This document shows positions 48,709 through 59,809 of a DNA stretch of 64,000 bases, one piece after another. Positions within the stretch are counted from its first letter, which is position 1, and each line of letters starts with the position of its first letter. The notes below the pieces were generated by a model. It did no database searches. It saw only the letters and a program-made list of their open reading frames with translations, and had not been told where the DNA came from. The stretch comes from Chiridota heheva (taxonomy: Eukaryota > Echinodermata > Holothuroidea > Apodida > Chiridotidae), in NCBI GenBank assembly GCA_020152595.1, contig JAIGNY010004483.1, positions 124,001 to 188,000 on the forward strand. The letters run 5' to 3'. A program made the position numbers and the translations under genes.

Positions 48709-49394
48709 TCATTGCTCTTTTGATTTTTAAGCAGATTCTGACGTTTCCTTTCCCTAATCATGCATCTTTAAATAACATTTACACTTGGTTTTATTCAAGC
48801 AATATTGGAAAGTTTTAAAATGTCTCCTTGTAACCTTATAAATTGCCCGAGGCGTTTTTTTTAAATATGACAATTGCCAAAGAAAATTACAAAGTTTTCA
48901 TCTTTTAGTTTTTTTCTTCATCAAATATCATTGGTAAGAGCTAATATTGACACCTTCTCTTTGGAATTTTACATCAAAGATGTCTAAAAATTCAAGAATT
49001 CAGCTACATCCTCCCTTTTTCTAAATTGATCAATTGTACGGTAACTGATAGAAAACCTATAAGGTGACGAAAGGCCCCTTGCTTGAATGAATCAAATCTC
49101 AGCGGACATTTGACAACTAAATAGAGTTGTGATCTGATGAATGAAACCGTACTCGACATAAAGCTATATGCTTTAATAGCACGATGTTCGATGAAAGTCT
49201 TACACTATGATTGTACAGATTTTGCACATGGTGTGACATATGAAAGGCCTCTTCTCGTGTCAATGTGGAGAATACAACGAATTCAACGTGTCTGATTGGC
49301 AGATCAAATTTACACAAATACTGACAAGCAAATCAGAAACAATAGCGGAAGTGATGTCGCCGGTATGTATCAGATTTACTGGTGCTGTGTCAAA

Positions 49395-49795
49395 GCCTAT
49401 TCATTCCATTGAATGCATTATAACTTATGACTTTTTTTCCCCTTCGCCTCCCCGCCTATTCACTCCATATTATAACACACGACCCCCCCACCCTCCTCCC
49501 CGGGGGCCTGTTCACTCCATGGAATGCATTATATCGCATGGCTTTTGTTCATGAGTTAGGGGGCCTATTCACTCCATGGAATGCATTATATTGCATGGCT
49601 TTTGTTCATGAGTTATGGCCCCGCCTATTCACTCCATTGAATGATTTATAACACATGACCCCCTCCTCCCGGGGCCTATTCACTCCATGGAATGCATTAT
49701 ATCGCATGGCTTTTGTTCATGAGTTAGGGGGCCTATTCACTCCATGGAATGCATTATACCGCACAATTTTTGTTCATGAGTTATGGAGCTTTTTA
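49395..49795 (+). repeat. ~55-60-bp tandem repeat with CCTATTCACTCCATGGAATG
   Basis: About seven units, each reading GCCTATTCACTCCATGGAAT, GCATTATATCGCATGGCTTT and TTGTTCATGAGTTA. Two subtypes (with GGGGG or CCCCGCC before CCTATTC) alternate. Confidence 0.9.
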
Positions 49796-50837
49796 ATTGT
49801 GAAAGTGTTAAGAAATACAGTATAAATGCTATCGACCTATCAAGGCATTATTTTGAAACAAACCGTGTGATACCTAGTTTCACTTCTTAAACTCCTGTTG
49901 AATAATGTCATGGATAAAGAGAAACAGTCTTCGTTAATAAGATAACTTCTTCTAGAAATGCTTCAAATAAGTACTTTAAAGAAGAAGAAAACTAATGTTA
50001 GTCTAGTTCTCATCAAGTGCTAAATTTGCAGCTAATTTGCATATCTGTTGTCTGATGACATGCTTCTCAAATGATTGCAAATGCATCTTTGAAGCATTTG
50101 TAGATCGAAATGAAAAACTTTGCTAATATGGAATGACCTCCAGGCTCGCCCAAGATCAAAAGAATCAAAAGATTTTATAGCAGTTGGTCAAGTACAGTTT
50201 GTCATTATTGTTTTTCCTTTCCATTTTTGCGGCGGCTGTTTTCTGTGATGTACCAACCGTGACTAATTACCGTTATTGTTTGATGCCTCTCATTTTTGGC
50301 ATCATTTTGTAGTAGCCTTGAACCTTCAATTCTAACCAGTAGATCAACATGTGTTACGTTTTGACGTCAGGTGCCAGAGTTCCGTTCCATACTTGAAATA
50401 TTGATTCAGCTCGTAGTGCATCTCTCTTTTGTTCCTTACATTTTGTACTCTCCCTGATTTGAGTTTCTATTGATTCTCAACAATAGTGGTGCCATTCAAA
50501 AAATTTAATTGCGGATATTTTTGTTGCGTTATCTGGCAGCTTTCGTGATTTCCTTGGCTTCTATCGAAGGTTAATGATTTCAACAGGATTAATTGCTGGT
50601 CGTTAGTGCTGATTATGACTACATGAAGCTATTGTATGTGGAAGAGGCATAATTATTTAATCAATTGTATGACCTTCAGAACAGGGTGAAACTTTGAGAT
50701 TATTTATTTGTATTATAATTCAGATTAAAAAACCTCACTATTTTTGTAGTTTAATACTGTAGGAAGAAAACATGTTGATTTGGCTATTTCTATTTTGCTT
50801 ATATCTTTGTGAGTTCTGTGGGATTTCACCTCACACC

Positions 50838-51079
50838 TAGTCTCTTCAGGCCTCTCGGCCCATAAGGCTGCAGTGCACTCTCTTCACTAGACTGTTATTT
50901 GCAACTTGTCTGGCTTCTGTCTATGAGCTCCATCCCATCACTTTCCTCTCCTTCTTGACTGTCCCTCTCCAGGTCATTTTAGGACCGACCAACTTTCCTT
51001 CTCCCCTCTGGTTTCCATGTCATAGCTGTCACACATTGCTTAATAGTGCTCATGCGCATCACATGACCAATGCACCTCT
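50838..51079 (-). pseudogene. C-terminal fragment of an RTE-like endonuclease/reverse transcriptase retrotransposon
   Basis: On the minus strand the reading begins CIGHVMRM, continues WKPEGRRKVGR, shifts frame to PKMTWRGTVKKERKVMGW, and after a stop gives EARQVANN and a closing stretch. Gly-His-Val-x-Arg-Met, Pro-Glu-Gly-x-Arg-Lys-x-Gly-Arg-Pro, Thr-Trp-x-x-Thr-Val and Ala-x-x-x-Ala-x-Asn in this order form the well-known C-terminal tail found in RTE-type and related non-LTR elements. At least one frameshift (near 50965) and one stop show it is dead. The 3' UTR is not recognised. Confidence 0.75.
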
Positions 51080-51584
51080 TATCTTTTTACTTCAGTGCTG
51101 ATTTTGTCATGTTTAGTGGTTCTCAGTATTTCATGGTTAGATATGACATATGGCCATCTGATCTTCAAAATTCAGAATGGGTCAAGTAGCCAATGGATTT
51201 TTTTCATATTTCTTTTATATGCAAATTTAATGAGATGGAAAAATGACATTTTTTTGCCATTGAGTGTAAATGGAACAATTTTTGTCCCTCTTGCAAATTA
51301 CGATGCTATATTTGTAATCTTCAATTTGTGTAATCCACGGGCCCACACTAATTAAGCTATATATGGAGTGCAATACAGGAAGATAAAGTTTGAATGTAAA
51401 AGAGGGAATCTCGTCTTTAGAAAACAGATTGACACATCACCTTGCGATACATACTAGTGACTTTATTTGTGCAGCTGTAGTGATTGGCTTGTCAGTATTT
51501 GTGTCAAAATTTCGACCAATCACAAACGATGAATTGTATATTTATCTCTAAGCTCGGGCCGTATGTTGAGATTTCGACATTGAC

Positions 51585-51690
51585 TGATATTAATATGGCA
51601 GATATTGATATGGCCGATATTGATATGGCAGATATTGATATGGCCGATATTGATATGGCCGATATTGATATGGCCAATATTGAGTTCCAA
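51585..51690 (+). repeat. 15-bp minisatellite GATATTGATATGGCC, six to seven units
   Basis: Units alternate GATATGGCA and GATATGGCC. The 15-bp period keeps an open frame (Ala-Asp-Ile-Asp-Met repeats) with no sign of a gene. Confidence 0.93.
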
Positions 51691-52093
51691 GGGGAAAATC
51701 AGTGTTATGTTCTGGCTCAGAAGATAATACACCATACATGGACTACTAAAAAAGAAACCATGTAAACAGATATTTTTTTAGCAGTGATTTCTGTTGATTT
51801 TTACACAAAAAATTATTTGATTTTTTTTGTGCTGAGATGACCTTGTACAGAACAGTAATTGAAGAATGACATCATATAATTTGCATATCGATATTTTGAT
51901 TATATCTATATTTTTTAGGCGATATATCGCTCTAGTATAATGTTCAATATCGCCTAAGCTTATTTATCTCCACACTAACATCCTAAATGGCCTTCTAAAG
52001 GATAGTTCAGACAATGGACAATTAGGCTTATTTAACATTAGTTGAAAATTACTATATTTAACATTCCCTTAAAAAAATTAGCTTATTTTTAAA

Positions 52094-52471
52094 CATTTAT
52101 TTTTCATCTGATGAATCCATGTCTAAGACACTCACATATGTAGATATATTTCACTTGCTAGTTGGATTATTGTGCAAGTAACAAGCCCTTCTCCCCTCCC
52201 ATACCCTCAAAGAATTATTACCGGTTATTTTCACCACATTTATTTTTCATCTGATAAATCCATGTCAAAGACACTCACATATGTAGATATATTTCACTTG
52301 CTAGTTGGATTATTGTGCAAGTAACAAGCCCTTCTCCCCTCCCATACCCTCAAAGAATTATTACCGGTTATTTTCACCACATTTATTTTTCATCTGATAA
52401 ATCCATGTCAAAGACACTCACATATGTAGATATATTTCACTTGCTAGTTGGATTATTGTGCAAGTAACAAG
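52094..52471 (+). repeat. 143-bp tandem repeat, 2.6 copies
   Basis: CATTTATTTTTCATCTGAT starts each unit at 52094, 52237 and 52380. Copies two and three are identical where both exist, and copy one differs at two positions, so the last expansion is recent. Confidence 0.95.
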
Positions 52472-52927
52472 ATATAATGCAAAGAATTTTGAATATTACT
52501 TCATGCCCAGAAGGAATGTTCTGTAAAAATAAAAGAAATGTTTCATCTTGGCTCAAAGAATATCCCAAGATTTGATTATGAGAATTCTCCAACTTCCAAA
52601 CTTTTTATTCCAATTTTCAAGTAGAAAATAATCAAATCTTACATTTTTTTCTTTTCTTTGCCATACCTATCTAATTGTCTCGTAAACCTAGAAATACAAT
52701 TTTCAAGGTATTTTTTTTTTCTTTTTTTCCGGCTGGAGGCTTTGAAAACAGGTGAAAAAATTGGATTATTTCATTTTGTTGCATATGGGAATTTCAATTA
52801 GCTTGGAGAATAAGTCTTCAAGGAGGTAAAAACTGAATGACACATTGGTGAAAATATTATATTAAAAATAAGAGAGATTTGAAAACTGTATTAGTGAGGA
52901 GTTAAGAGGAGTTACATAAAATACAGT

Positions 52928-53240
52928 TTAAAGGATAAGTTCAGTAGTCAAGCATGTCCATTTATATGAAAGAGGACTTGAAAAGAAACAAAATGGTGAA
53001 GAAAGCATTCAAAAATCTTATTTTGTTGAGGAGATATTCAAGTTTAAAGTTTGGGGTAATTTCTGTAGAAACAACTTAAAATCAGACTACTTTGTGATGT
53101 CACAGCCTCAAATTCCTTTCAAAGTGTTTATGGATATTATAGAAAGTTTATTTAATTTTGTTCACTATTTAAATGATTAATCTTCAAACTTTCTTCAGGT
53201 GGTATATTAAAAATACCCTTCCTAGATTCAGTTTTATTGG
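52928..53240. mobile_element. Family A foldback element, left half and centre, truncated
   Basis: TTAAAGGATAAGTTCAGTAG opens the left arm. CACAGCCTCAAATTCC follows, and the copy stops after CCTTCCTAGATTCAGTTTTA at about 53237. Confidence 0.75.
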
Positions 53241-53639
53241 TTCGCATGTGAAGCATAATGCAAACCCATGTAATGGCAGTTTCGTCTGGCCGTCCACTGT
53301 TTTTCCTGAGATTTCAGAGATGTTTTTGATAATTTCTCAGAAAATGTTAAAGTTTCTTGAGAGTTCCTAAGAAAAAGTTTTTTCAGATATCCTTATGGGA
53401 GGTTAGATTTTCCTTACAAAATATTAAAGTTTTTTAGAGACACTTAAGACAGATTGAAGACTAGTTTCCTTAAAAAGTCTCCAAAACATTTAATATTTCT
53501 TTAGAAGATAACTGTAAAATGATATAATTTTCTAATATTCTTCAGAAATCCTCAAGCGTCTCTCTCGTAGCACTGGAGATTTAAAATCCTTAAAATTCTT
53601 TTTATTAAAGTATTTGGTCATCAACATTTGTATCTCAGG

Positions 53640-54845
53640 CATGATTATTAAATTCCGCCTTTATTATTGTGGTTATTTGCATAAAGTTGCTACAGTATAT
53701 GAAATGACCAAACTTTTTTTTTATTTAGTATGCTTAGTCAGGAAGTGTGACAGAATGTGACTACACTGTATGGACATGCCATGTGGGACAAGGATGGGGG
53801 CCAGGCGGGACATATGATATAATAAATACCATGAGGTATACACCAAGGGCTATATCAGGCATAATTATTAGCCTGCCCTTTTTGTTCTTATTCAACAAAA
53901 CATTTGCATATAAGTTATTTTATGAACTGACACTTTCATACATAGTATGCTCAATCAGGGACTGTAGGTAGCTAGGATGAGACTTCTTATGGAGTGTATG
54001 GGACATGTGGGACATGGGGTGGGATGCCATGTGGGACATAGGGTAGGATACCATGTGGAACAGGGTGGAACAGGGTGGAATGCCATGTAGAATATATGGT
54101 GGAATGCCATGTGGGACATTGTGGAATGCCATGGAATGAAATGTCATGTGGGACATGGGATGGTTTGGGATATCATGTGGGACACGGGGTCCCACCCCAA
54201 TTTAACAACTCATTTGCATATAAGTTATATGAACTAACACTTTCATGCATAGTATATGGGTCATAGGGTAGGATGCCATGTGGGACATGGTGGAATGCCA
54301 TGTGAGACACATGGTGGAATGCCATGTGAGACATACTGTATGGTGGAATGCCATGTGGGAGATATGGTCAAATGCAATGTGGGACATGGCATGGGATGGG
54401 ATGTCATATGGGACATGGAGCGGGACTTATGTGGGACATGGGATGGGATCCATGTGGGACAAGGGGTGTGATCCATGTAGGACATAGGGTGGGGTGCCAT
54501 GTTTGTCATAGGATGGGATGTCATGTGGGACATGGTGGAATGCCACATGGGACAAGGGATGGGATGGGATGTCATGTTGGACATGGGGTGCCATGTGGGA
54601 GATATAGTGGAATGCCATGTGGGGCAAGGGATAGGATGGGATGTCATGTGGGACATGGGGTGGGATGTCATATGGGACATGGGATGGGGTGCCATATGGG
54701 ACATGGGATGCCATGTAGGACATGAGGTGCCATGTGGGAGTTAGTGTGAGATGCCATTTTTATAGTTGGCCTGGTCATATGATATGGTGTTTTGATATAG
54801 TGTTTGCATGGGCATGTGAACCATGATGGTATTTACCATTCTAAA
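53640..54845 (+). mobile_element. Element G copy 2, with partly repeated flanks and a minisatellite
   Basis: The left-flank words (CATTTGCATATAAGTTAT, GAACTGACACTTTCATACAT, GTATGCTCAATCAGGGACTG) occur fully at 53885-53990 and in degenerate form at 53690-53780 and 54205-54255, so the flank itself has been duplicated within the array. About 750 bp of units with GGAATGCCATGTGGGACAT follow, then the right flank GATGCCATTTTTATAGTTGG and GGGCATGTGAACCATGATGG. It corresponds to copy 1 at 14.7-15.5 kb. Confidence 0.72.
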
Positions 54846-54847
54846 TA

Positions 54848-55112
54848 CCTTTTTTGACATATCCCATGGTTTATAAGCCACAGAAGTGCAGGACAAAACA
54901 TGATAGAATATATAAAGACTTTGAGGAATCTGAGGCTATGACATCACAATTAGTCTGGTTTCAATTGTTTGTACACAAATGATACCAAACTTTACACTTG
55001 AATAGCTCCTTTACAGAATAAGATTTTTAAATGCTTTCTTCAATATTTTGGTTCTTTTGAAGCCCTCTTTTAGATAGGATAGACTTGCTCCACCCCTGAA
55101 CTAATCCTTTAA
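54848..55112. mobile_element. Family A foldback element, right part
   Basis: It begins in the central block (GACATATCCCATGGTTTATA), continues TTTGAGGAATCTGAGGCTAT and ends CTGAACTAATCCTTTAA. It joins directly to the right flank of element G. Confidence 0.75.
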
Positions 55113-55166
55113 GCAATTGCATCATGGAATAAAACCGAACATCTTTCGTGACATTCAAGCAGAATA

Positions 55167-55481
55167 TCATTTCTTCTGAGCAGATGCATATCTCCTGTGA
55201 GCCTCTCTGTCTAAGCTCCTCATCATTTGCAGCCAAATCCATATTTTCTTGGTTGGATGACCTTTCGTTGCTCCAGATATCCTTTTATACCGTTTGTCTC
55301 TTCTGGAGCGCCATCTTCTTTTCTGTCTCTTCATTATGGGTTTTTGAGCAGGGCTAAAAATATCCTTACATATTCTGCAGGTGGTGTGCATTTCTCCTTC
55401 TTGATACATGTTCCATATGGCCCTGGAGGTACAGGATCTGCATGCGATCATCTTCTTCACCGAAGCAATTTGTCCGACCAA
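55167..55481 (-). other. Unrecognised basic open frame with two Cys-x2-Cys pairs
   Basis: The minus-strand frame of about 104 codons contains IACRSCTSRAIWN, then HTTCRICKDIF 18 residues later (Cys-x2-Cys-x18-Cys-x2-Cys, a zinc-ribbon-like spacing), and then a strongly basic stretch (RQKRRWRSRRDKRYKR). It is not repeat-derived. A stop precedes it in frame and no ATG is evident at its start. It may be an exon or a transposon-protein fragment. I cannot assign a family. Confidence 0.25.
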
Positions 55482-56246
55482 TCATGCGTTAGCTTCTGCT
55501 ACGTTGAATTCATCTGATTCCAGGGGACTTGAATGTGAAATTATATTGGCTACACTGACCTTCTCATTTGTCAGAAATCAGGTCATCTCAACTTCCATTT
55601 TTTTAATTCTTCAAACCTGAAGGTTTCTAACATCTTTATGAACAATTGAAGACCGCCTACAAAACACTCCTAAATTTTGTTATCTGTAAGACATCTTTGT
55701 GGAACATGAAGGTTAAGATATTTTATCCATATACATGAAAATAAGATTTTGAGAAAAATCTTCGGAGTCATTTTTTCTGCATGGTAAAAGAAATCTGTAT
55801 TTAGACTGTGCCCCTGGCAATGTGTAGAGTGGTAAATATTTTTTCCATATATAACAGGAGATAATAAGAGGGAAAGGGGGAAGAAATTTTTCTCCGTTCA
55901 TTTTATGTTGGATGTGTTTGCTTTTGAAAATAGGACTGGATGTGAAAAATTGGATCAGATGGGTTTCTTGCTATAAAATATAGTGTCTATTTTCTGCTGA
56001 TCGCCCAATCTTTTTGAGACAGAGTCTTTAGATATAATTCTATCTTGTACTTATTTTTGGAAAGCTGCCTTTTCCCCGACAATTCCAAATTCTTTTATTA
56101 ACTTGTTTGAAATGTCATAAAGGTCTATTTTATGCCTGCAGATAAACTGCAGAAAAGTCTTTTTCAACAAAAAAAGAGTTCACCAAGTCTTTGATTATTG
56201 AAAGTAGCATATTCAGTTTCGGAGTTTGACTGATCCAAGTTTAGGT

Positions 56247-57264
56247 TTAAAGAAATATTCCCATGGTTTTTTTGGAAATCTTATTTGAAAGATCATACTT
56301 TTAGAGCTAATTTGGTGCAAAAATCAGGTTGATATCATATTTCATTCAGAAGATATAAATTTTCAAAAATTTTCCAATTGCAGTTTAAAATTTTTGTACA
56401 GTATGATGAATTCGTATTTGATGATGTCAAAGAGACAATTCCATTGCAAATGTTTATGTATTTCTTTGAATGTTAATTGGTTGTTTCTGTATGATTAGAA
56501 ACAATCTTCCAAACATTATTGAAGTAGGGTATATTTGGCAATGTATATAAATACCTAACTTTCCATCAATTTATATTTCTAGCAGGTTTTACTAATAAAA
56601 AAGGATGATAGATTTTTTTCATATTTTGTCCTGCAATTTTGTGGATTAAAAACCATGAGATATGTCAAAAAAGTAGTAAAACCGAATCTAGGAAGAGTGT
56701 TTTTAATATACCACCTGAATGAAGATAAGTCTGAGGAAAATTAACAATTGTTAAGAATGTAAGATGATTTTGCCAACTTTTCACAGTAAAGTTACTACAT
56801 CAGTCATTTCTACACAGATAAGACAAGAGCTTTAAACTTGAATATCTCCTTAACAGAACAAGATTTTGAATGGTTTCTTCACCTTATTGTTTCTTTTGAA
56901 GTCCTCTTTCATATAAGATGGAGAGAGAGAGTTGAACACACAATTACAATGACGGGGTCGTCGCCTGCGTATTCGGTTATGATAGTACAAATGCTATCAC
57001 GAAACCCTTAATACGACCCGGACGAGAACACAGGTACGACGTACGGACAGACATAACATCGACAACCAAGTCAATGTCCACGGCATTTGATAACCAGTTG
57101 TGGTGCACTGGCATGTCTACCCACCCCAGGATTGAACCCGGGGCCTCGTGGTCTGTTGACTGGTATGTTAACCGCTACACCACAGTAGGTAGATATAAGA
57201 TGGACATGCTTGACCCTCTTTTATATAAGATGGACATGCTTAACCACTGAACTAATCCTTTTAA
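56247..57264. mobile_element. Chimeric foldback element: family B left half joined to family A right half, carrying a SINE
   Basis: From TTAAAGAAATATTCCCATGG (56247) to GGATGATAGATTTTTTTC (about 56616) it is family B. Then CATATTTTGTCCTGCAATTT, GAGATATGTCAAAAAAGTAG and the A right arm follow, ending CACTGAACTAATCCTTTTAA. A SINE interrupts the right arm at 56922-57192, and a short piece of the end (TATAAGATGGACATGCTT) is duplicated after it. Confidence 0.75.
56922..57192 (-). mobile_element. tRNA-derived SINE with 11-bp target duplication
   Basis: ATATAAGATGG at 56911-56921 and 57193-57203 is a perfect target duplication. On the minus strand the element starts CTACCTACTGTGGTGTAGCG, giving box A (TGGTGTAGCGGTTAACAT), then CCCCGGGTTCAATCCTGGGG with an exact GGTTCAATCC box B and a pairing T-arm. 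About 170 bp of unrelated body and a CT-rich tail follow. The box spacing (about 40-45 nt) suits RNA polymerase III transcription of the SINE RNA. The perfect duplication suggests a fairly recent insertion. Confidence 0.85.
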
Positions 57265-57445
57265 GTTTCTGTTGTTCACTCTCATTAAGCATAAAATACG
57301 TCCAAAGAGGATCATATTTGGATGTATGGCATATCTTTTTTAGGGCAGGAACTGGAATGGTTTAGGGTATATTCCTCCAGGCCTTGAGGGGCAGCAGAGA
57401 TGGGGACAAGAAAGCAAGGAGGGGGTAGGGCAAGTGTAATTCCTA

Positions 57446-57686
57446 TTAAAGGAGTACTAGACCATTAAGTGAGGGCATATTTTAAGGGGGTTCCCCAAAA
57501 ACTCAAATGCTCATCTATCACGCAAGAGTATAGCAATTTTCTGGTAAATATGAATATTCAAGTGACCTTAGCCCTCACGTCGTCTGTGGGCTATGGAGGC
57601 ATGAAGTTGATCTATCTGTTGTGGATAATATTTTCTGAAATTCGCAAAAACGAGCATCCTCACTTTTCGGTCTAGTGCTCCTTTAA
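57446..57686. mobile_element. Family C foldback element, 241 bp
   Basis: TTAAAGGAGTACTAGACC, then AAGTGAGG, on the left pair with CCTCACTTTTCGGTCTAG and TGCTCCTTTAA on the right. TTAA lies at both edges. The frame inside (57469-57675) includes both arms and is unlikely to be a gene. Confidence 0.75.
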
Positions 57687-58364
57687 TGTCCTTCGTGCAG
57701 GGGTGCTTTTGTCTGTGTGAAGTTTATCTTTCACAAAGGAAATTTTAAGATTTTCAAAGTAAATTTTTGCAATGTTCTTATCAAATTCAACAATTTGATA
57801 CTTTGTGGGGATATGCTATGAATTTGACAAACATTCAGTGCACTTTTATTCTCTGTAGATTGAAGAAGTTAAACATCGCTCTTCCAAATTATAGTCACTT
57901 CTAATGCAATTCACAAAATCATTACAAAATCAATAATCCGCTTGTGATTCGACATAAACTCAATTATTTGGCACCTTTCACGAACTCTTGTCCTAAATGT
58001 GCTGCAATATTTCAAATTAAAAGGCAAGCAAAAGTGAGTGTTGTACTGAATTTTACCATATTTTTCCTGTCCTACTTAACCTAATATCCGTTCAGATTTA
58101 TATAAATGAAATTAGATAAGGGAATAAAATGGTCAAATGCAAAAAGGTATCTTTTAAAAAAGCACTTCAAATTAGTGATGTATTTTGTAAAATAATTTTT
58201 GAACGAATCAAACATTTCTTTATATAATTTTATTTGGAGGGCAGTAGTTATAAGGTTGAATGACTGAAACATAAAAGGGATTAAAGATACAATGTACTGA
58301 ATCATTTCCCTCCATTAAAAGGGCTAAAATCAAAGATATGTTTCCTCTCTCCTTCATTCATTAC

Positions 58365-58480
58365 CCCCTCCCAAACACCCCAAATACCCCCAAACACTTC
58401 CAAATACCCCCAAAACACAACCCAAAACACTCCCAAAACACAACTCAAACACCCCGACCCCCAACACCTCCAAGCAAACA
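58365..58480 (+). repeat. C/A-rich CCCCCAAACAC tract
   Basis: Irregular 8-12 nt units of CCCCAAACAC type. The minus strand has regularly spaced G-runs. Confidence 0.8.
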
Positions 58481-58545
58481 ATTTTCCCCTAGAATTATGT
58501 CAGTTTGTTCATTCACCTATTGCCTAAAACAACAGAATTGTATAT

Positions 58546-58626
58546 TGAAGGGGAGAGAAAGGGGGAGGAAGAGGGAAAGGGAGGGAGGAAGAGGGAGAGG
58601 GATGGAGGGAGAGGGAGGGAGGGAAT
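58546..58626 (+). repeat. Polypurine GGGAGGAAGAGG tract
   Basis: About 80 nt of nearly pure purine on the + strand, broken by one T, in the form GAGGGAGGAAGAGGGAGAGG. Such tracts can form triplex (H-)DNA or G-quadruplexes. Confidence 0.9.
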
Positions 58627-58830
58627 TAAAATTGCACTTTTCAGTGTTTTTCAACAACAAAAAAACAATTCCATTCCACTATAAGGGTCTTTCAGCTGAC
58701 GTCATGAGGTCACTTGACTTTGTTTGCATCGCCATTTTGTCGGGCAAGAACGATCGTCTGCTGCTGTGCACTCATTTAGACTTACAAATGCTTGCATGTT
58801 GTTATACAAGATAATTTTTGTAAGAAAATT

Positions 58831-59010
58831 ATGCCGGAATCTTGCTGTGCCATTGGTTGCACTAATAGGCGTATGCCAGGGATTAAAATTACATTTTCTC
58901 GATTTCCATCTGATCCTGATTGACGTTCAAGTGGGTTTCTGCTGTACGATGCAACGTCTTTCAAACTTTAGTATAGGATTTGCAGTGAGCACTTTACACC
59001 AGGTTTGTAG
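58831..59010 (+). pseudogene. Decayed THAP zinc-finger domain
   Basis: An ATG at 58831 opens MPESCCAIGCTNRR followed by ITFSRFPSDPD. After a stop (58921-58923) a neighbouring frame gives KWVSAVR (58929-58949), and the first frame resumes as ICSEHFTPG before a final stop. Cys6-x3-Cys10 … Cys51-x2-His54 is the C2CH zinc signature of THAP domains, DNA-binding modules of P-element and Kolobok-type transposases and of THAP genes. Two frame changes and two internal stops (58921 and 58969) show the copy is broken. No downstream transposase or coiled-coil region is recognised, so it may be an isolated first exon or an element fragment. Confidence 0.78.
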
Positions 59011-59161
59011 GCTTTGTCTGCGTATAATGAACAATCAGATGGCGTTCATGTAAAAGTTACTCTACTATATACACAGTGAATATATAAAATGTTAGGAAAA
59101 TATGAAGTAAAATCGCCACGTGATTAAAAACAATCACATTCGCTGAACTGGTACTGGTACA

Positions 59162-59581
59162 GACCCCTAGCTTGATTTAAAAAGGGGCAGGGTGCTAGAC
59201 TTGTTGAGGGGCACATTAATGTGCGTGCAAAGCACTGCATCTTTTTGGCATGGTGTACTAGGGCCTCCCTAAAGGCTCAATCCCATTGTGAAGAAGCTCT
59301 GGGATTTTAGCTATAATCATACCCAAGAATGAAACTATTCTGATTGATAAGGACCAAAACAGGACAATTGCTTACTATGCTATCATTCTGTGTTCTGTAT
59401 CCATGTAAGGTATTCATTTATGACAGTAATTAAGATTGTTTAGAAAAATATATATAAATATAGATTTTTTTCTCATGAGGGGCAGGGCGGACCCCAGGGG
59501 CAGGGTGGACCTCCAGGGGGAAGGGCAGGCCCACGGAGGGGCAGGGTGGGCCTCCCCTGTAAAATAGCAAAGCTAGGGGTC
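59162..59581. mobile_element. 420-bp element with 12-bp perfect inverted ends
   Basis: GACCCCTAGCTT (59162-59173) is the exact reverse complement of AAGCTAGGGGTC (59570-59581). The right part holds four imperfect GGGGCAGGGCGGACC-type units (59463-59550). No frame and no clear target duplication are seen. Confidence 0.5.
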
Positions 59582-59809
59582 AGCTGGTAGGTTAGCAGGC
59601 AGTATGTTTGTTGTACATATGATGTGAATGAGCTGTGTGAAGACGCGTGAAACGCAACAACGCTTGTCTGGCGAAATGGCTCCCAGATGAGTTAAGAGTC
59701 ATGTGATGAAATTCCTCTATTGCTGACCATCTATATAACTCAGTTCTAATGGGTCCTGATGATGAGAAGTGTAGTAGCTATGAATATCAAAATTACAATT
59801 AAGTACATT

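Noticed and set aside
49240-49400. Frame MKGLFSCQCGEYNEF followed by a GTATGT donor-like site
   Set aside because: A stop precedes it in frame and the nearest acceptor does not give an open exon. There is no family match.
51484-51765. Frame with Asp-Ile-Asp-Met-Ala repeats
   Set aside because: It results from the 15-bp minisatellite. The flanking residues show nothing recognisable.
58338-58814. 158-codon frame upstream of the THAP relic
   Set aside because: It runs across C/A-rich and purine-rich simple tracts. The composition is imposed by those tracts.
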